In this document: positions 18,126 to 27,532 of the stretch, piece by piece
Numbering within the stretch: position 1 is the first letter of the stretch
Layout of the letters: each line of letters starts with the position of its first letter
Origin: Promethearchaeota archaeon
GTDB lineage: Archaea > Asgardarchaeota > Lokiarchaeia > Sigyniarchaeales > SOKP01
Direction of reading: 5' to 3'
NCBI GenBank assembly: GCA_016840085.1
Contig: JAEOTA010000058.1
Location: forward strand, 1-64,000
Length of the DNA: 64,000 nt
Position numbers and translations under genes: made by a program
Notes under the pieces: generated by a model
Database searches by the model: none
What the model was told of the DNA's origin: nothing
What the model saw: the letters and a program-made list of their open reading frames with translations, nothing else

Positions 18126-19841
18126 TTACATTTGATCTAAAGTTTCTATCCCTAAAATATTTAGTCCTATTTTAATTACAATCTGTACACAATAAATCAG
18201 TAATAGTCTTGCTTTTTCTAATTCTTCATTTTGAGAAATTACTTGACAAGAGGTGTAGAAAGAATTAAATGATTGACATAGAGTTAATAAGTATTGAGCA
18301 ATCAAATGAATATTATATGTTTTTTCGGCAGAATCTAAGATTTCAGGAAAATAAATTAACTGTTTTAATAGAAATAATTCTTTTTCATGATTTAATAAAT
18401 TCCAATTAATTTTAGGGCTAATTTCAATACTTGATTTTGATATAATCGACGCAATCCTTGCGTAGCAATATTGAATATATGGACCAGTCTCACCTTCAAA
18501 AGAAATACTATCCTTAGGATTAAAGACAAAACCTTTAACAGGATTATATTTTAAAATATAAAGTTTTAAAGCTGCTAATCCTATAATTTCAGCTCTCCTT
18601 TTATTTTCAGAATTAGGAAGGTTTGGATATCTCTTTTCTACCTCTTCAAAAGCTAAATTTTCAACTTGTTCAATAACATCATCTGCATCCACAATCGTAC
18701 CTTCCCTGCTTTTCATCCTACCACTAGGTAACCTTATCATTCCATAAGATAAATGATAATTATCTTCCTTGAACCCTAACATATCTAAAATGGCAAAAAG
18801 CCATTTAAAATGTTGGATCTGCTCATCAGCAACAATATATATTGATCTATCATAATTAAAATCTTCTTTCTTCTTATAAGCTAAATAAATATCTTGAGTA
18901 ATGTAAATTGAGGTTCCATCATTTCGCACTAAGATTTTATCTTTGAGATTATATTTTTCTTTTAATCTAGCGACTATAGCTCCATCTTCAATTCTTTCGA
19001 ATATTCCTTTATCTAATCCTTCTAAGATAATTTTTATACCTCTGAGATACAGATCTGATTCAAAATATTCCTTATTAAAAGAAATTCCTAACTTCTTATA
19101 TGTCTCATTAAAGCCATCTAAAGCCCATCTATTCATTTTCTTCCATAAAGCAATTGTTTCTTCATCTCCTGCTTCCCATAATTTTAATAATTCACGTGCT
19201 TCTTTTTCTAAAGCTTTATCTTGCTTTAATTTTTCACTATATTTCACATAAAAATCTCCAACAAAATGATCACTTTTTCTATTAGGATTTTTATTTTTAC
19301 CCCATTTTTTATAAGCTAACATGCTCTGACATATATGAATTCCACGATCATTATTTAAATTTACTTGGAATACATTATATCCTTTATATTCAAGTAGATT
19401 TGAAAGAGATTTACCTAATAAGATGTTTCTCACATGTCCAAAATGGAGAGGCTTATTTGTATTAGGAGAAGGATATTCGATGACAATTTTTACACGATTT
19501 TCATCTTGAAAGTCTATTTTTAACCTTAATCTGCCATAATCTTCCTTTAACTCGAAAATTTGATTAAGAATATGTTTGTTTTTTACTTTAAAATTCAAAT
19601 ATGGTCCGATTGCTTTAATTTCATCCAAAAAATTAGGTAGTTTCATTTTTTTCTTTAATTCCTCTGCAATAACCTTCGGAGGTTTTCTTTCAAAATTTGC
19701 TAATCTAAAGCAAGGAAAAGCATAAGTATAATTAATTTCTGATGGAGGGATCTCAATTAATGATTCAATTTCCTCTACTGTAAGTTCTGATATATATTCT
19801 TTTAGAAATTCAGCGATAGTCTTTTTATCGATTATATTCAT
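18126..19841 (-). CDS. argS: Arginyl-tRNA synthetase
   Basis: 571 residues. A class I synthetase with HIGH-type motif HFGH (133-136) in SPNTNKPLHFGHVRN, the ArgS-typical PSPN lead-in, and a KMSKS-equivalent GRMKSREGTIVDADDV near residue 365. The N-terminal ArgS additional domain (~1-100) and C-terminal DALR anticodon-binding domain (FEGETGPYIQYCYARIASI onward) are present. It charges tRNA(Arg). It reads in the same direction as the agmatinase/DHS pair, 26 nt upstream, so all three may share a transcript. Confidence 0.96.
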   Translation of the reverse strand: MNIIDKKTIAEFLKEYISELTVEEIESLIEIPPSEINYTYAFPCFRLANFERKPPKVIAEELKKKMKLPNFLDEIKAIGPYLNFKVKNKHILNQIFELKEDYGRLRLKIDFQDENRVKIVIEYPSPNTNKPLHFGHVRNILLGKSLSNLLEYKGYNVFQVNLNNDRGIHICQSMLAYKKWGKNKNPNRKSDHFVGDFYVKYSEKLKQDKALEKEARELLKLWEAGDEETIALWKKMNRWALDGFNETYKKLGISFNKEYFESDLYLRGIKIILEGLDKGIFERIEDGAIVARLKEKYNLKDKILVRNDGTSIYITQDIYLAYKKKEDFNYDRSIYIVADEQIQHFKWLFAILDMLGFKEDNYHLSYGMIRLPSGRMKSREGTIVDADDVIEQVENLAFEEVEKRYPNLPNSENKRRAEIIGLAALKLYILKYNPVKGFVFNPKDSISFEGETGPYIQYCYARIASIISKSSIEISPKINWNLLNHEKELFLLKQLIYFPEILDSAEKTYNIHLIAQYLLTLCQSFNSFYTSCQVISQNEELEKARLLLIYCVQIVIKIGLNILGIETLDQM

Positions 19842-19968
19842 TTTCAGAGCTGTATTATTTTCAATAACTTTTAATATATAGTAGGGTTGTAAATTTTATC
19901 TGTTTTAATAAATATATCTAAACTAACTCATAAAATTTATGTCATCGATTTGAGGAATTAATTAAATA

Positions 19969-21174
19969 ATGTCATTTAAACAAGATTCTAAGATAGATTT
20001 TCCGAAATGGCCTATTTATGATGAAAATGATGTAAATGCATTAGTAGATGTTATTAAATCAGGAAAATGGTGGTGTGGATCACCAGGTGTTCATGAAGGA
20101 GAAAATGTGTGGTCATTTCAAGAAGAGTTTGCACGATTTCAAGAGGTAAAAGATTGTATAGCTGTAAGTAATGGTACAGTTGCGATTGAGGCTGCTTTAA
20201 TGGCTTTAGATGTTGGTCTTGGAGATGAGGTTATTGTATCAGATTATACCTTTGTCGCATCTGCTTCTGCAATTATAGCTACAAATGCAGTCCCCATATT
20301 TTGCGATATCCATCCTGAATCTTTAGTGATGGATGTTAGCAAGATTGAATCATTAATCACAGAAAGAACTAAAGCAATCATACCAGTTCATTTAGGAGGC
20401 AATCCGGTTGAAATGGATAAATTAATGGAAATTGCCAAAGCAAACAACCTTTCAGTGGTTGAGGATTGTTCTCATGCACATGGATCGAGATATAAAGGAA
20501 AAAGAGTGGGCACTTGGGGAGATGCTGGTACATTTAGCTTTCAAGCCTCAAAAATATTAACCAGTGGAGAAGGTGGAGCAATAATTTGCAACTCTGATAT
20601 ATTAGCGGATAAAATATATTCTTATATAGACTGCGGAAGAAGAAAGAATGATTACTTTTATAATCATTATTCCTATGGTACAAATTATAGGATGGGAGAG
20701 TTTCAAGCGGCTATTCTTAGAGAACAATTAAAAAAATTACCTGCACAACACAAATTAAGAAATAAAAATGCTATATTTTTTAGAGATAAATTAATCTCGA
20801 TTGATGGGATTCAAGTAATGAAGCTCACTCCTGGGACTAACGAATGCGGTTATTATATCTTTCCAATTGCTTTTGAACCTGAAAAATTTAGAGGATTAAC
20901 TAAAGAAGAATTTTATAAAAAGTTAAATGATAACAAAATACCTACTGATGATTGCTACCCTCCTCTACATAGTCTACATTGCTTTAAAGAAATAAAATTG
21001 AAAAAAGATATCGATTATAGTAAGGCAAATTGGGGAGGAAAGAAAAGTGATGATAAAAATTTTCCAGTAGTTTCTGATATTTATTCAAGAAGTGTAGAAT
21101 TTCCCCACGAAATGCTTTTAACCTCAGATTATGAGTTAAATTTAGTAGTAGAATACATAAGATCCTTAAAATAA
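19969..21174 (+). CDS. DegT/DnrJ/EryC1/StrS-family PLP aminotransferase
   Basis: 401 residues. Fold type I sugar aminotransferase signatures: VSNGTVAIEAALMALDVGLGDEVIVSDYTF, EDCSHAHGS, and the PLP-binding lysine in GTFSFQASKILTSGEGGA, then NYRMGEFQAAILREQL. Members transaminate keto-sugars for surface glycans or make aminocyclitols. It is convergent with a Gfo/Idh/MocA oxidoreductase, a frequent partner in sugar modification, but the two are on opposite strands and the product cannot be deduced. Confidence 0.9.
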   Translation: MSFKQDSKIDFPKWPIYDENDVNALVDVIKSGKWWCGSPGVHEGENVWSFQEEFARFQEVKDCIAVSNGTVAIEAALMALDVGLGDEVIVSDYTFVASASAIIATNAVPIFCDIHPESLVMDVSKIESLITERTKAIIPVHLGGNPVEMDKLMEIAKANNLSVVEDCSHAHGSRYKGKRVGTWGDAGTFSFQASKILTSGEGGAIICNSDILADKIYSYIDCGRRKNDYFYNHYSYGTNYRMGEFQAAILREQLKKLPAQHKLRNKNAIFFRDKLISIDGIQVMKLTPGTNECGYYIFPIAFEPEKFRGLTKEEFYKKLNDNKIPTDDCYPPLHSLHCFKEIKLKKDIDYSKANWGGKKSDDKNFPVVSDIYSRSVEFPHEMLLTSDYELNLVVEYIRSLK

Positions 21175-21269
21175 CCCTAAAATCTTTTAAAATTAAGCAT
21201 AAATTATTTCAAATAAGTTAATTGGTAACTCCAAGGAAGAAATGAGATTGGATACCTGAATTATATATT

Positions 21270-22316
21270 TTAATAGATAACTTCCTCAATTTTTTTGGTT
21301 TCGGCGCTTTTATACATTGCTTCAACAATTTTCAGTATTTTCAGTCCATATTTTCCATCTGTTAAAGCATCTTTATTTTCAACTATACAATCAACAAAAT
21401 GTCTCATTTCTTGAGGATACCCAAAAGTCCAAAACTCGGCAGGTACAGGAAAAGTCCAGCCTTTTGTATTTCCTGCTTTTTCAACTGCATAACTATACCC
21501 CTTCTCACTGTAGACACTTATCAAATTAGAGAAAGTTGGGGCTACTTTAATTTGACCTTCTGTACCAAATAACTCATAACGGATATCATAACCTCCTGGA
21601 GATGTCCATGATTCTTCAATAACCACCTGAGCATCATTCTCAAAATATAATATTCCTAAAGCATTATCTTCAACTTCACATTTACCAAATTTCCCCCTAT
21701 CTGGATACACTGTTTTTGTTTGACAAAATACCTCTTTAACATCATAACCAAGGAGCCATACTAAACAAGCAATATCATGAATCCCTAGATCAATTAATGA
21801 CCCTCCCCCTGCTGTATCTCTTTTATAAAACCAAGCTGAATGAGGTCCAGAATGTTGTTCCTTTCCACGTCCCATATATATTTCACCAAGCCCCCCCTCA
21901 TCTATTATTCCTTTTGCTTTATTAAAAGCAGGAGCATACATATTATTCTCACAGTAAAATATTTTTTTATTAGCTGATTTCGCAACATCTATCATTTCAT
22001 TGCCTTCTTCTACATTATTAGCTAAAGGTTTTTCTATTAATACATGTTTTCCTGAGTTTAATAAATCTATTGTAATATCTTTATGCAAATAGTTCGGTAG
22101 ACAAACAGATACAGCATCACATTCTAATTTTATTAGTTTATCATAATCTATAAATTTATTATTAGGAATATTGAATTTCGCCAATAATTCTTTTGCTGTT
22201 TTTTCATTTCTCGAACTTATGCCTACAATATCTACTCTAGGCAGCATTTTAAGAGAGTATAAATGAAACTCAGCAGAAAAACCAGAGCCAATTATTCCAA
22301 CTTTCACTTTTTCCAT
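21270..22316 (-). CDS. Gfo/Idh/MocA-family NAD(P)-dependent oxidoreductase
   Basis: 348 residues. N-terminal Rossmann fold with KVGIIGSGFSAEFHL and the family EKPLANN motif (catalytic Lys), followed by the C-terminal alpha/beta domain with GGGSLIDLGIHDIACLVWLLG. It should oxidise or reduce a sugar, cyclitol or related polyol. It reads in the same direction as the reductive-dehalogenase-like gene upstream (55-nt gap). Confidence 0.92.
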   Translation of the reverse strand: MEKVKVGIIGSGFSAEFHLYSLKMLPRVDIVGISSRNEKTAKELLAKFNIPNNKFIDYDKLIKLECDAVSVCLPNYLHKDITIDLLNSGKHVLIEKPLANNVEEGNEMIDVAKSANKKIFYCENNMYAPAFNKAKGIIDEGGLGEIYMGRGKEQHSGPHSAWFYKRDTAGGGSLIDLGIHDIACLVWLLGYDVKEVFCQTKTVYPDRGKFGKCEVEDNALGILYFENDAQVVIEESWTSPGGYDIRYELFGTEGQIKVAPTFSNLISVYSEKGYSYAVEKAGNTKGWTFPVPAEFWTFGYPQEMRHFVDCIVENKDALTDGKYGLKILKIVEAMYKSAETKKIEEVIY

Positions 22317-22370
22317 AATATCATCCTAAAAATTTATTTTAATTTTAAAACAATTAATTGAACTATATCT

Positions 22371-23486
22371 TTATTTCATATTCCAAAATTCAGTTGGTGT
22401 CAAGAATCTTTTAATTTTAGAAAAAGGGCAAGCAGCAATACAATTCCCACAATCACTTGAATTTTCAATCCAAAATTCTAAACACTTTTCTACATTAACA
22501 TAATATTTCTTGACACCAGGATTATTAGAAATTGTCGGAGAGTTAAAATTTGGTTCTTTATCTTTAGAAATTGCGTCTGTTTCACAAGCTTCGGCACATT
22601 TATAGCAATTTTTACATTTTTTATCAACTTTCTTTATGAATTCTAAGTTTGGAGTATCTGAAACTAAAGGTAAATCAGTAAATACTTTACATATCCTTAC
22701 TCTTGGGCCAAACTCTGGAGTAATTAATAAACCATTCCTACCTAATGCCCCAAGTCCCGCATCAATTGCTAATGGGATACTAAGTGCTGTATCATTTCCA
22801 CATTGAATAGCTCTATATCCCAGATTTCTTATAAACTCTCCCACACATGAAATTATGAAAGCCATTTTAGAATATGCTATAGCTACCGCTGCTGCTTCTG
22901 GTTGAGCAGGTGCGGTTGAAATGGCATCCGGATTCATCTCAACTGCCATTACAATTGCCTTATTGATGCCTTTTGGCAAATTAATCGGTTGTTCTAAAAT
23001 TGAATTTGTTATATTACCTATTCGTATTTTTTCTTTTGCATCAGACTCACTAGATTGGTCAGGTCTCTTAAATCCTGTTTTATAAATCCATTTTTCATTA
23101 ACATCAGCAATACCCACTAAGGATGCGCCATAAAACATTGTCACTTTCTTAATAGTAGCAGTAAAACTTTTTATATCTTCAATTGAGTATTTGGATTTCA
23201 TCCAATTTACTCCATATCCTATATCTATCTGCTTATCTCTCTCCCAAGAGAATGCGTATGGAAATTTCTCATAAACAGTCCATCCTGCTGCTACCAGAGC
23301 AAAATCTATTCTTGTATATCCATCTTTATGTGAATTAATATGTTTTTCTATATTTGTATCTAAAAAACTGCCAAAATTTGGCAATGTTTTATCCCAGATT
23401 CTTCTAAATAACATATTATATTTCTCATCGAAACGTTTGTAAGCAGCTTCATCAATTTGATAAGAAGAACCGTTATTATTCTCCAT
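22371..23486 (-). CDS. Reductive dehalogenase/QueG-like iron-sulfur protein, cytosolic
   Basis: 371 residues from ATG 23486, which has a GGGG Shine-Dalgarno about 6 nt upstream; a GTG at 23498 is the longer option. The corrinoid-domain signature DAGLGALGRNGLLITPEFGPRVRICKVFTDLPL, shared by RdhA and QueG, is followed by two 4Fe-4S clusters: CKNCYKCAEAC and, after a Cys, CGNCIAACP. There is no Tat signal or membrane anchor, unlike respiratory dehalogenases, so it may be a cytosolic cobamide-dependent reductase. Neighbours (Lin0512, GHL6-like, Gfo/Idh) give no clear pathway. Confidence 0.72.
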   Translation of the reverse strand: MENNNGSSYQIDEAAYKRFDEKYNMLFRRIWDKTLPNFGSFLDTNIEKHINSHKDGYTRIDFALVAAGWTVYEKFPYAFSWERDKQIDIGYGVNWMKSKYSIEDIKSFTATIKKVTMFYGASLVGIADVNEKWIYKTGFKRPDQSSESDAKEKIRIGNITNSILEQPINLPKGINKAIVMAVEMNPDAISTAPAQPEAAAVAIAYSKMAFIISCVGEFIRNLGYRAIQCGNDTALSIPLAIDAGLGALGRNGLLITPEFGPRVRICKVFTDLPLVSDTPNLEFIKKVDKKCKNCYKCAEACETDAISKDKEPNFNSPTISNNPGVKKYYVNVEKCLEFWIENSSDCGNCIAACPFSKIKRFLTPTEFWNMK

Positions 23487-23634
23487 TAAAAACCCCACGT
23501 TAGTTTTTATGAATTTTTTTTAACTTGTAGATATAATCATTAAATATAATTTAAAAATAATAAATAAAAATCTTTAACAATGAAAATATATATAAAAAGA
23601 TTTTTTGATTTATTTTGATAAAGGAAAGTAAGAA

Positions 23635-24015
23635 ATGAATGATCAAAGGTTTATTGTGCAACTGGGTTCTGGAACTGACCAACATGGCCATACGAATAAT
23701 TGTACTAATGCTGCAATTAAAGCTGTTAAAGACGCAATTTCGAATAATTGTTTAACGGGATTAATTGAGATTTGTGGCCTTAAAGAACCTAAAGATTTAT
23801 CGAAAATGAAAGTTAGTGTGAAGATTGGGGCTCCATATCCAGAAACCATTAATGAGAAGAAAGTCTTGAATGCTATTCCTTTTGGGGAAAAAACAATTGA
23901 AGTTGTAAAAGGCGGTTTAGTTGCTCAAGGAATAATGATAAAAGAATTAGATGATACTTCAGATATGATTATTGTATGTAATGCAGCGGTAACTGTTTCT
24001 ATCAAATCTTCATAA
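23635..24015 (+). CDS. Lin0512-family conserved protein
   Basis: 126 residues. The start RFIVQLGSGTDQHGHTNNCTNAAIKAVKDAI, with the clustered His/Asn/Cys residues, and the later KIGAPYPETIN ... IPFGEKTIEVVKGGLVAQGI follow the Lin0512 family as remembered, which has no established function. The TDQHGHTNNCT stretch could bind metal or a cofactor. It is divergent from the RdhA/QueG-like gene and overlaps the 3' end of the convergent GHL6-like gene by 6 bp. Confidence 0.65.
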   Translation: MNDQRFIVQLGSGTDQHGHTNNCTNAAIKAVKDAISNNCLTGLIEICGLKEPKDLSKMKVSVKIGAPYPETINEKKVLNAIPFGEKTIEVVKGGLVAQGIMIKELDDTSDMIIVCNAAVTVSIKSS

Positions 24016-25329
24016 TTTTTTTTTATTAAATTTCAAATTTTCCAACCCAATTTCTTTTTCAGCATACTCTTTTAAAGCTTCCCATTGTTTTTCTGAAGTT
24101 CCAAAATACTTAAATACGGCTATTCCTAATCCAAAATCAAATCCTCTTATTTGCTTAAGCATTTCGTGGATATTGCATTCCACTGAATTTGTAACTGTTA
24201 AAGCTGGACTTTTAAACTCATATGCTCTTTTTTTCATATTTCTAATAAAATACCAATAAAAAAACCCGCCAACCTTACCCCAATACCATCCATCATCTCT
24301 AGTACCCATCAAATATGGGTATTCCATAGGAGACGCAATATCGAGAATTGAAGATAATTTCGTCCAATCCTGCCCTAATCGCTTTTGAGAAAACATCTTT
24401 TTAGGTCCAGGAAGGCAAAACCAACCCGAAAAACAGGCACTATTTACAGATTTTATGGTCTGATGAAGTCTTTTTGCATAATTCGCTATGGTGCTTGATT
24501 TAAATTCATACCATTCCTTACTTTTTAGCAACTTTGCTTTATTACTATAATTTGCTCTAAATTTTTCAACACAACGATGACAAGCACATAGATCTGTGAA
24601 TGATCCATCATATCTGATGTAATCCGCAAAAAAGCTTTCGATTGGATAATTCTTAACCACTTCTTTAGTAAGTTCTAATAGATAATTAACGTGATCACTA
24701 TTCGGACACATGAAACTTGTTAGTGGAATGAAGCCTTTACCCCGTGTGTCTCGTGCTTTACCTTTCTTTTCATCTCTTTTATCAGTCAAAAAAGGGATTT
24801 TTTTCTGATAGTCTTCAAATGATAGATTTTCAGGTAAATCTATCCTCATTTCTCCTTCAAGATGGGTTGACACATCTCCTTTTTTGTATTCTTTTCCAAA
24901 TTTTTTACCATCTCTCCCATGGACGCTCACTCTTTCAGGATGTAGATATCCTTGGTAGGCGTCATTCATGCTCGTGAATGAAACATTAATTTTAATGTTC
25001 CTATCTTTTCCAGCATCACAAAATTCTCCTAAAATATCTCTACCTGTAGGGTTCCATCCAACCTTTGTATTCCATATACACGCTCCATCTGTATCTTTAA
25101 TTACAACGCCAAGAACGTTGAAATGGGTATCTTCAAGTTTGTCCATAATCTTATTAACATTTAGATATTTTTCAGCAAACTCATAATCTAACTTTCTGAA
25201 GCCTTTTGGACCTCTAATAGGCATTATGCCCATTCCAAAAATTTTTTTGGCACCAAATGCTTTTCGAAATTCCTCATTTTTTTCTGTGCCAAATGTAAAG
25301 TATTTTGACCAATCTACTTTTCTTTTCAT
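24010..25329 (-). CDS. Putative TIM-barrel glycoside hydrolase (GHL6-like)
   Basis: 439 residues with no signal peptide. A barrel-like order of strand motifs is seen: DTHFNVLGVVIKDTDGA, IKINVSFTSMNDAYQG, then the strand-4 region FFADYIRYDGSFTDLCACHRCVEKF, where an Asp/Arg/Asp set and a paired-cysteine motif resemble hypothetical glycosyl hydrolase 6 (pfam14871-like) proteins. FSGWFCLPGPKKMF and ASPMEYPYLM follow. The substrate is unknown; intracellular carbohydrate or another small-molecule target is inferred from lack of secretion. It overlaps the Lin0512 gene tail to tail by 6 bp. Confidence 0.5.
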   Translation of the reverse strand: MKRKVDWSKYFTFGTEKNEEFRKAFGAKKIFGMGIMPIRGPKGFRKLDYEFAEKYLNVNKIMDKLEDTHFNVLGVVIKDTDGACIWNTKVGWNPTGRDILGEFCDAGKDRNIKINVSFTSMNDAYQGYLHPERVSVHGRDGKKFGKEYKKGDVSTHLEGEMRIDLPENLSFEDYQKKIPFLTDKRDEKKGKARDTRGKGFIPLTSFMCPNSDHVNYLLELTKEVVKNYPIESFFADYIRYDGSFTDLCACHRCVEKFRANYSNKAKLLKSKEWYEFKSSTIANYAKRLHQTIKSVNSACFSGWFCLPGPKKMFSQKRLGQDWTKLSSILDIASPMEYPYLMGTRDDGWYWGKVGGFFYWYFIRNMKKRAYEFKSPALTVTNSVECNIHEMLKQIRGFDFGLGIAVFKYFGTSEKQWEALKEYAEKEIGLENLKFNKKKL

Positions 25330-25664
25330 GATAAGTATAATAAAATTTTGACAAAAATTTATATTATTTATGATTAAACATAATATCCTCTTTAATGCAT
25401 AATTAATTTTTAATTACAATAAAATTTTAAACTAATATTGCAATGTCTTTATTATAAAATTTTAAAATATTATATATATATAAGAAGATATTAATTATAG
25501 AAATCTTAAAAGTAAACAGATCAATAAATCATAAATCCTTTAAAATTCAATCCATTAGCTCAAATAGTACGATAAAATAAGACTAAAAAAATACCAAATT
25601 TAATAATTTATCCCGAAATTAAATAAATCTTTCTAACCAAAATCCCGAACTGGTCGATAATATA
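25330..25664. other. 335-nt AT-rich intergenic gap, divergent promoters
   Basis: Separates the divergent GHL6-like and GTPase genes, so promoters for both should lie here. Extremely AT-rich, with long T and A runs and TATATATATA near 25475. No reading frame, tRNA or repeat was recognised. Confidence 0.5.
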
Positions 25665-26198
25665 ATGTATGATGCAACATATAAGGTAGTTATATTCGGT
25701 GATGCTGGTTGTGGGAAAACCACTCTCACACAGAGGTTTCTTACTAATCTGTTCAAGTCAGATACAAAAATGACTATAGGGGTAGACTTCGAAGTAAAAA
25801 GCTTAGAAATCAATGGTAAAAAAATTAAGCTTCAGATCTGGGATTTTGGTGGAGAGGAAAGGTTTAGATTCCTATTACCAACATATGTGAGAGGTGCTAA
25901 TGGAGCTCTTTTTATGTTTGATGTTACAAATTACTCCTCATTAGCTCATATTGATGATTGGTTATTGGTTGTTCGTAAAGAAATAAAATCTGAGCAGGAT
26001 GCATTCCCTATTATTGCTGTTGGGGGAAAAGCAGATCTCATAGATAATCGTGAAATAACAGGTGATGAAGGTCTTAATATCGCAAGATCGAGAGGCGTTG
26101 ATGGCTTTATTGAATGTAGTTCTAAAACAGGTGAAAATGTAGAGGTTACTTTTGATGCGTTAACTAAATTAATGATGCAGAGGTCAACTTTACTATAA
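25665..26198 (+). CDS. Ras/Rab-like small GTPase with atypical G3 and G4 motifs
   Basis: 177 residues. G1 GDAGCGKTT is intact near residue 12, and switch I reads KMTIGVDFEVK. G3 is WDFGGEERF, so the catalytic Gln is replaced by Glu (E64). G4, normally NKxD, reads GKAD (121-124), losing the guanine-contacting Asn. G5 is SSKTGEN. This suggests reduced hydrolysis or altered nucleotide affinity. There is no C-terminal cysteine. It stands alone, downstream of a 335-nt gap. Confidence 0.88.
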   Translation: MYDATYKVVIFGDAGCGKTTLTQRFLTNLFKSDTKMTIGVDFEVKSLEINGKKIKLQIWDFGGEERFRFLLPTYVRGANGALFMFDVTNYSSLAHIDDWLLVVRKEIKSEQDAFPIIAVGGKADLIDNREITGDEGLNIARSRGVDGFIECSSKTGENVEVTFDALTKLMMQRSTLL

Positions 26199-26276
26199 AA
26201 CAAATTTAGTATTTAATATAATTAGCTGGTTTTTACCTAATAAAAAGTATTATCTCTTTAATAATTTAGAAGAGAT

Positions 26277-27215
26277 TTACATCTCCATATTTTCATTTTC
26301 TAAAGTTTCTCTTTGTTTCAACCTTAAGCTTTCTCTTCTGTTTGAAACCATAATTTGAAAATCAAAATCTTTCTTATAATCATCTGCATATTTCAAGATT
26401 AATTCGATTATTTTATCATTATTTTTTTCTTCGATTAGATTAGTTCCATTGAAATTAGGTATTTCTGAATGTTTTTCAATCAATTCAGTTATCATTTCTT
26501 CGGGTAATACGTCAGATCTGTCTTTAATAGCTATATCTATGATTTCTTCTAATCTTGTATACATCTCTCGTTTACTAAATTGACAAAGAACACATTTTGA
26601 AACTCTATTCTTGAAGATATTTAATATTATTAATCCTATAAGAAACTTGAAATTTCTTATAAGAATATCTCTATCTCCTCTGTGAAATCTTTTAATATAT
26701 TGTTTAACAAATTCTTCTGCTCTAAAATAGAAATTGGAAAAATACAACGCTCTATCGAAATATGCAGGGACTATACAGAAAAGTCTGGTAAACCAAAATG
26801 GTTTAATATTTTTCGGAGGGTCTTCATAGAAGATATAATAAACTATTCTACCATCTCTTTCTTTATATAAGGTAGATTCTTTTTTTAACATATTTAAATA
26901 AGTTGATATTGTAGATCGGGCAATTCCCTTGAAATATTTCTTATATTCTTCTTCTACTTCACCTGTAGTTATCTTTTTTTTACCTTCAAGATAAAATTCT
27001 AATACTATCCCTAAAATACGGTTTTCATGAAGTCTTCCTGTCTTAATCTGTTGTTCTTCTGATTCATCTTCTCTAATTTGATATAAATACGCTATTTCTG
27101 GAGCAAAATCTTGTACTACTCTGTCTATTAATAAAAGTTCAGAATCTGTTATTTGAATACTTTCTAACTTTGCACTTTCGATTAAAATATCGTCTATTTT
27201 TGATTTTTCCGACAA
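26277..27215 (-). CDS. Winged-helix-like protein, unknown
   Basis: 312 residues. A helical N-terminus precedes a likely winged-helix region at ~65-130 (RILGIVLEFYLEGKKKITTGEVEEEYKKYFKGIARSTISTYLNML, then a wing RDGRIVYYIFYED). The rest is mainly helical with one moderately hydrophobic stretch (FLIGLIILNIFKN) and a CVLC pair. It could be a DNA-binding regulator with a helical sensor part. No specific family is recognised. Convergent with the small GTPase upstream in the window. Confidence 0.5.
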   Translation of the reverse strand: MSEKSKIDDILIESAKLESIQITDSELLLIDRVVQDFAPEIAYLYQIREDESEEQQIKTGRLHENRILGIVLEFYLEGKKKITTGEVEEEYKKYFKGIARSTISTYLNMLKKESTLYKERDGRIVYYIFYEDPPKNIKPFWFTRLFCIVPAYFDRALYFSNFYFRAEEFVKQYIKRFHRGDRDILIRNFKFLIGLIILNIFKNRVSKCVLCQFSKREMYTRLEEIIDIAIKDRSDVLPEEMITELIEKHSEIPNFNGTNLIEEKNNDKIIELILKYADDYKKDFDFQIMVSNRRESLRLKQRETLENENMEM

Positions 27216-27532
27216 ATTTTAGAATCTCTTCAAATTAATTGTAATTTAAATACACTATTAAAAATTATTCGATCTTTTAATAATTATTTATTTTCCTTAA
27301 TTACACTTTACACATTTATTTAATTTTCTATGTTGAACTACTATTTTTTAAAATATAGTGAATTGTTTATTATTTTGCTCAAAATTATTTTTGAAAAGAG
27401 TTTTTCAGAAATCAATTGGTTTTTTGATTTTGCATTAAGTTTAAAATTATATTTTAAAAGAACTAATTCTCTAATTTTTCCAAAATTTATTTTAAATAAG
27501 ATTTTAATTTTATTAGGCTTAAACGAGTCTTG
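27216..27532. other. 317-nt AT-rich gap
   Basis: Lies between two minus-strand genes. A + strand reading frame here (27330-27578) is only Leu/Phe/Asn-rich AT translation and runs into the 3' end of the acyl-CoA synthetase gene, so it is not accepted. Nothing else was seen apart from the probable promoter of the winged-helix gene. Confidence 0.45.
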
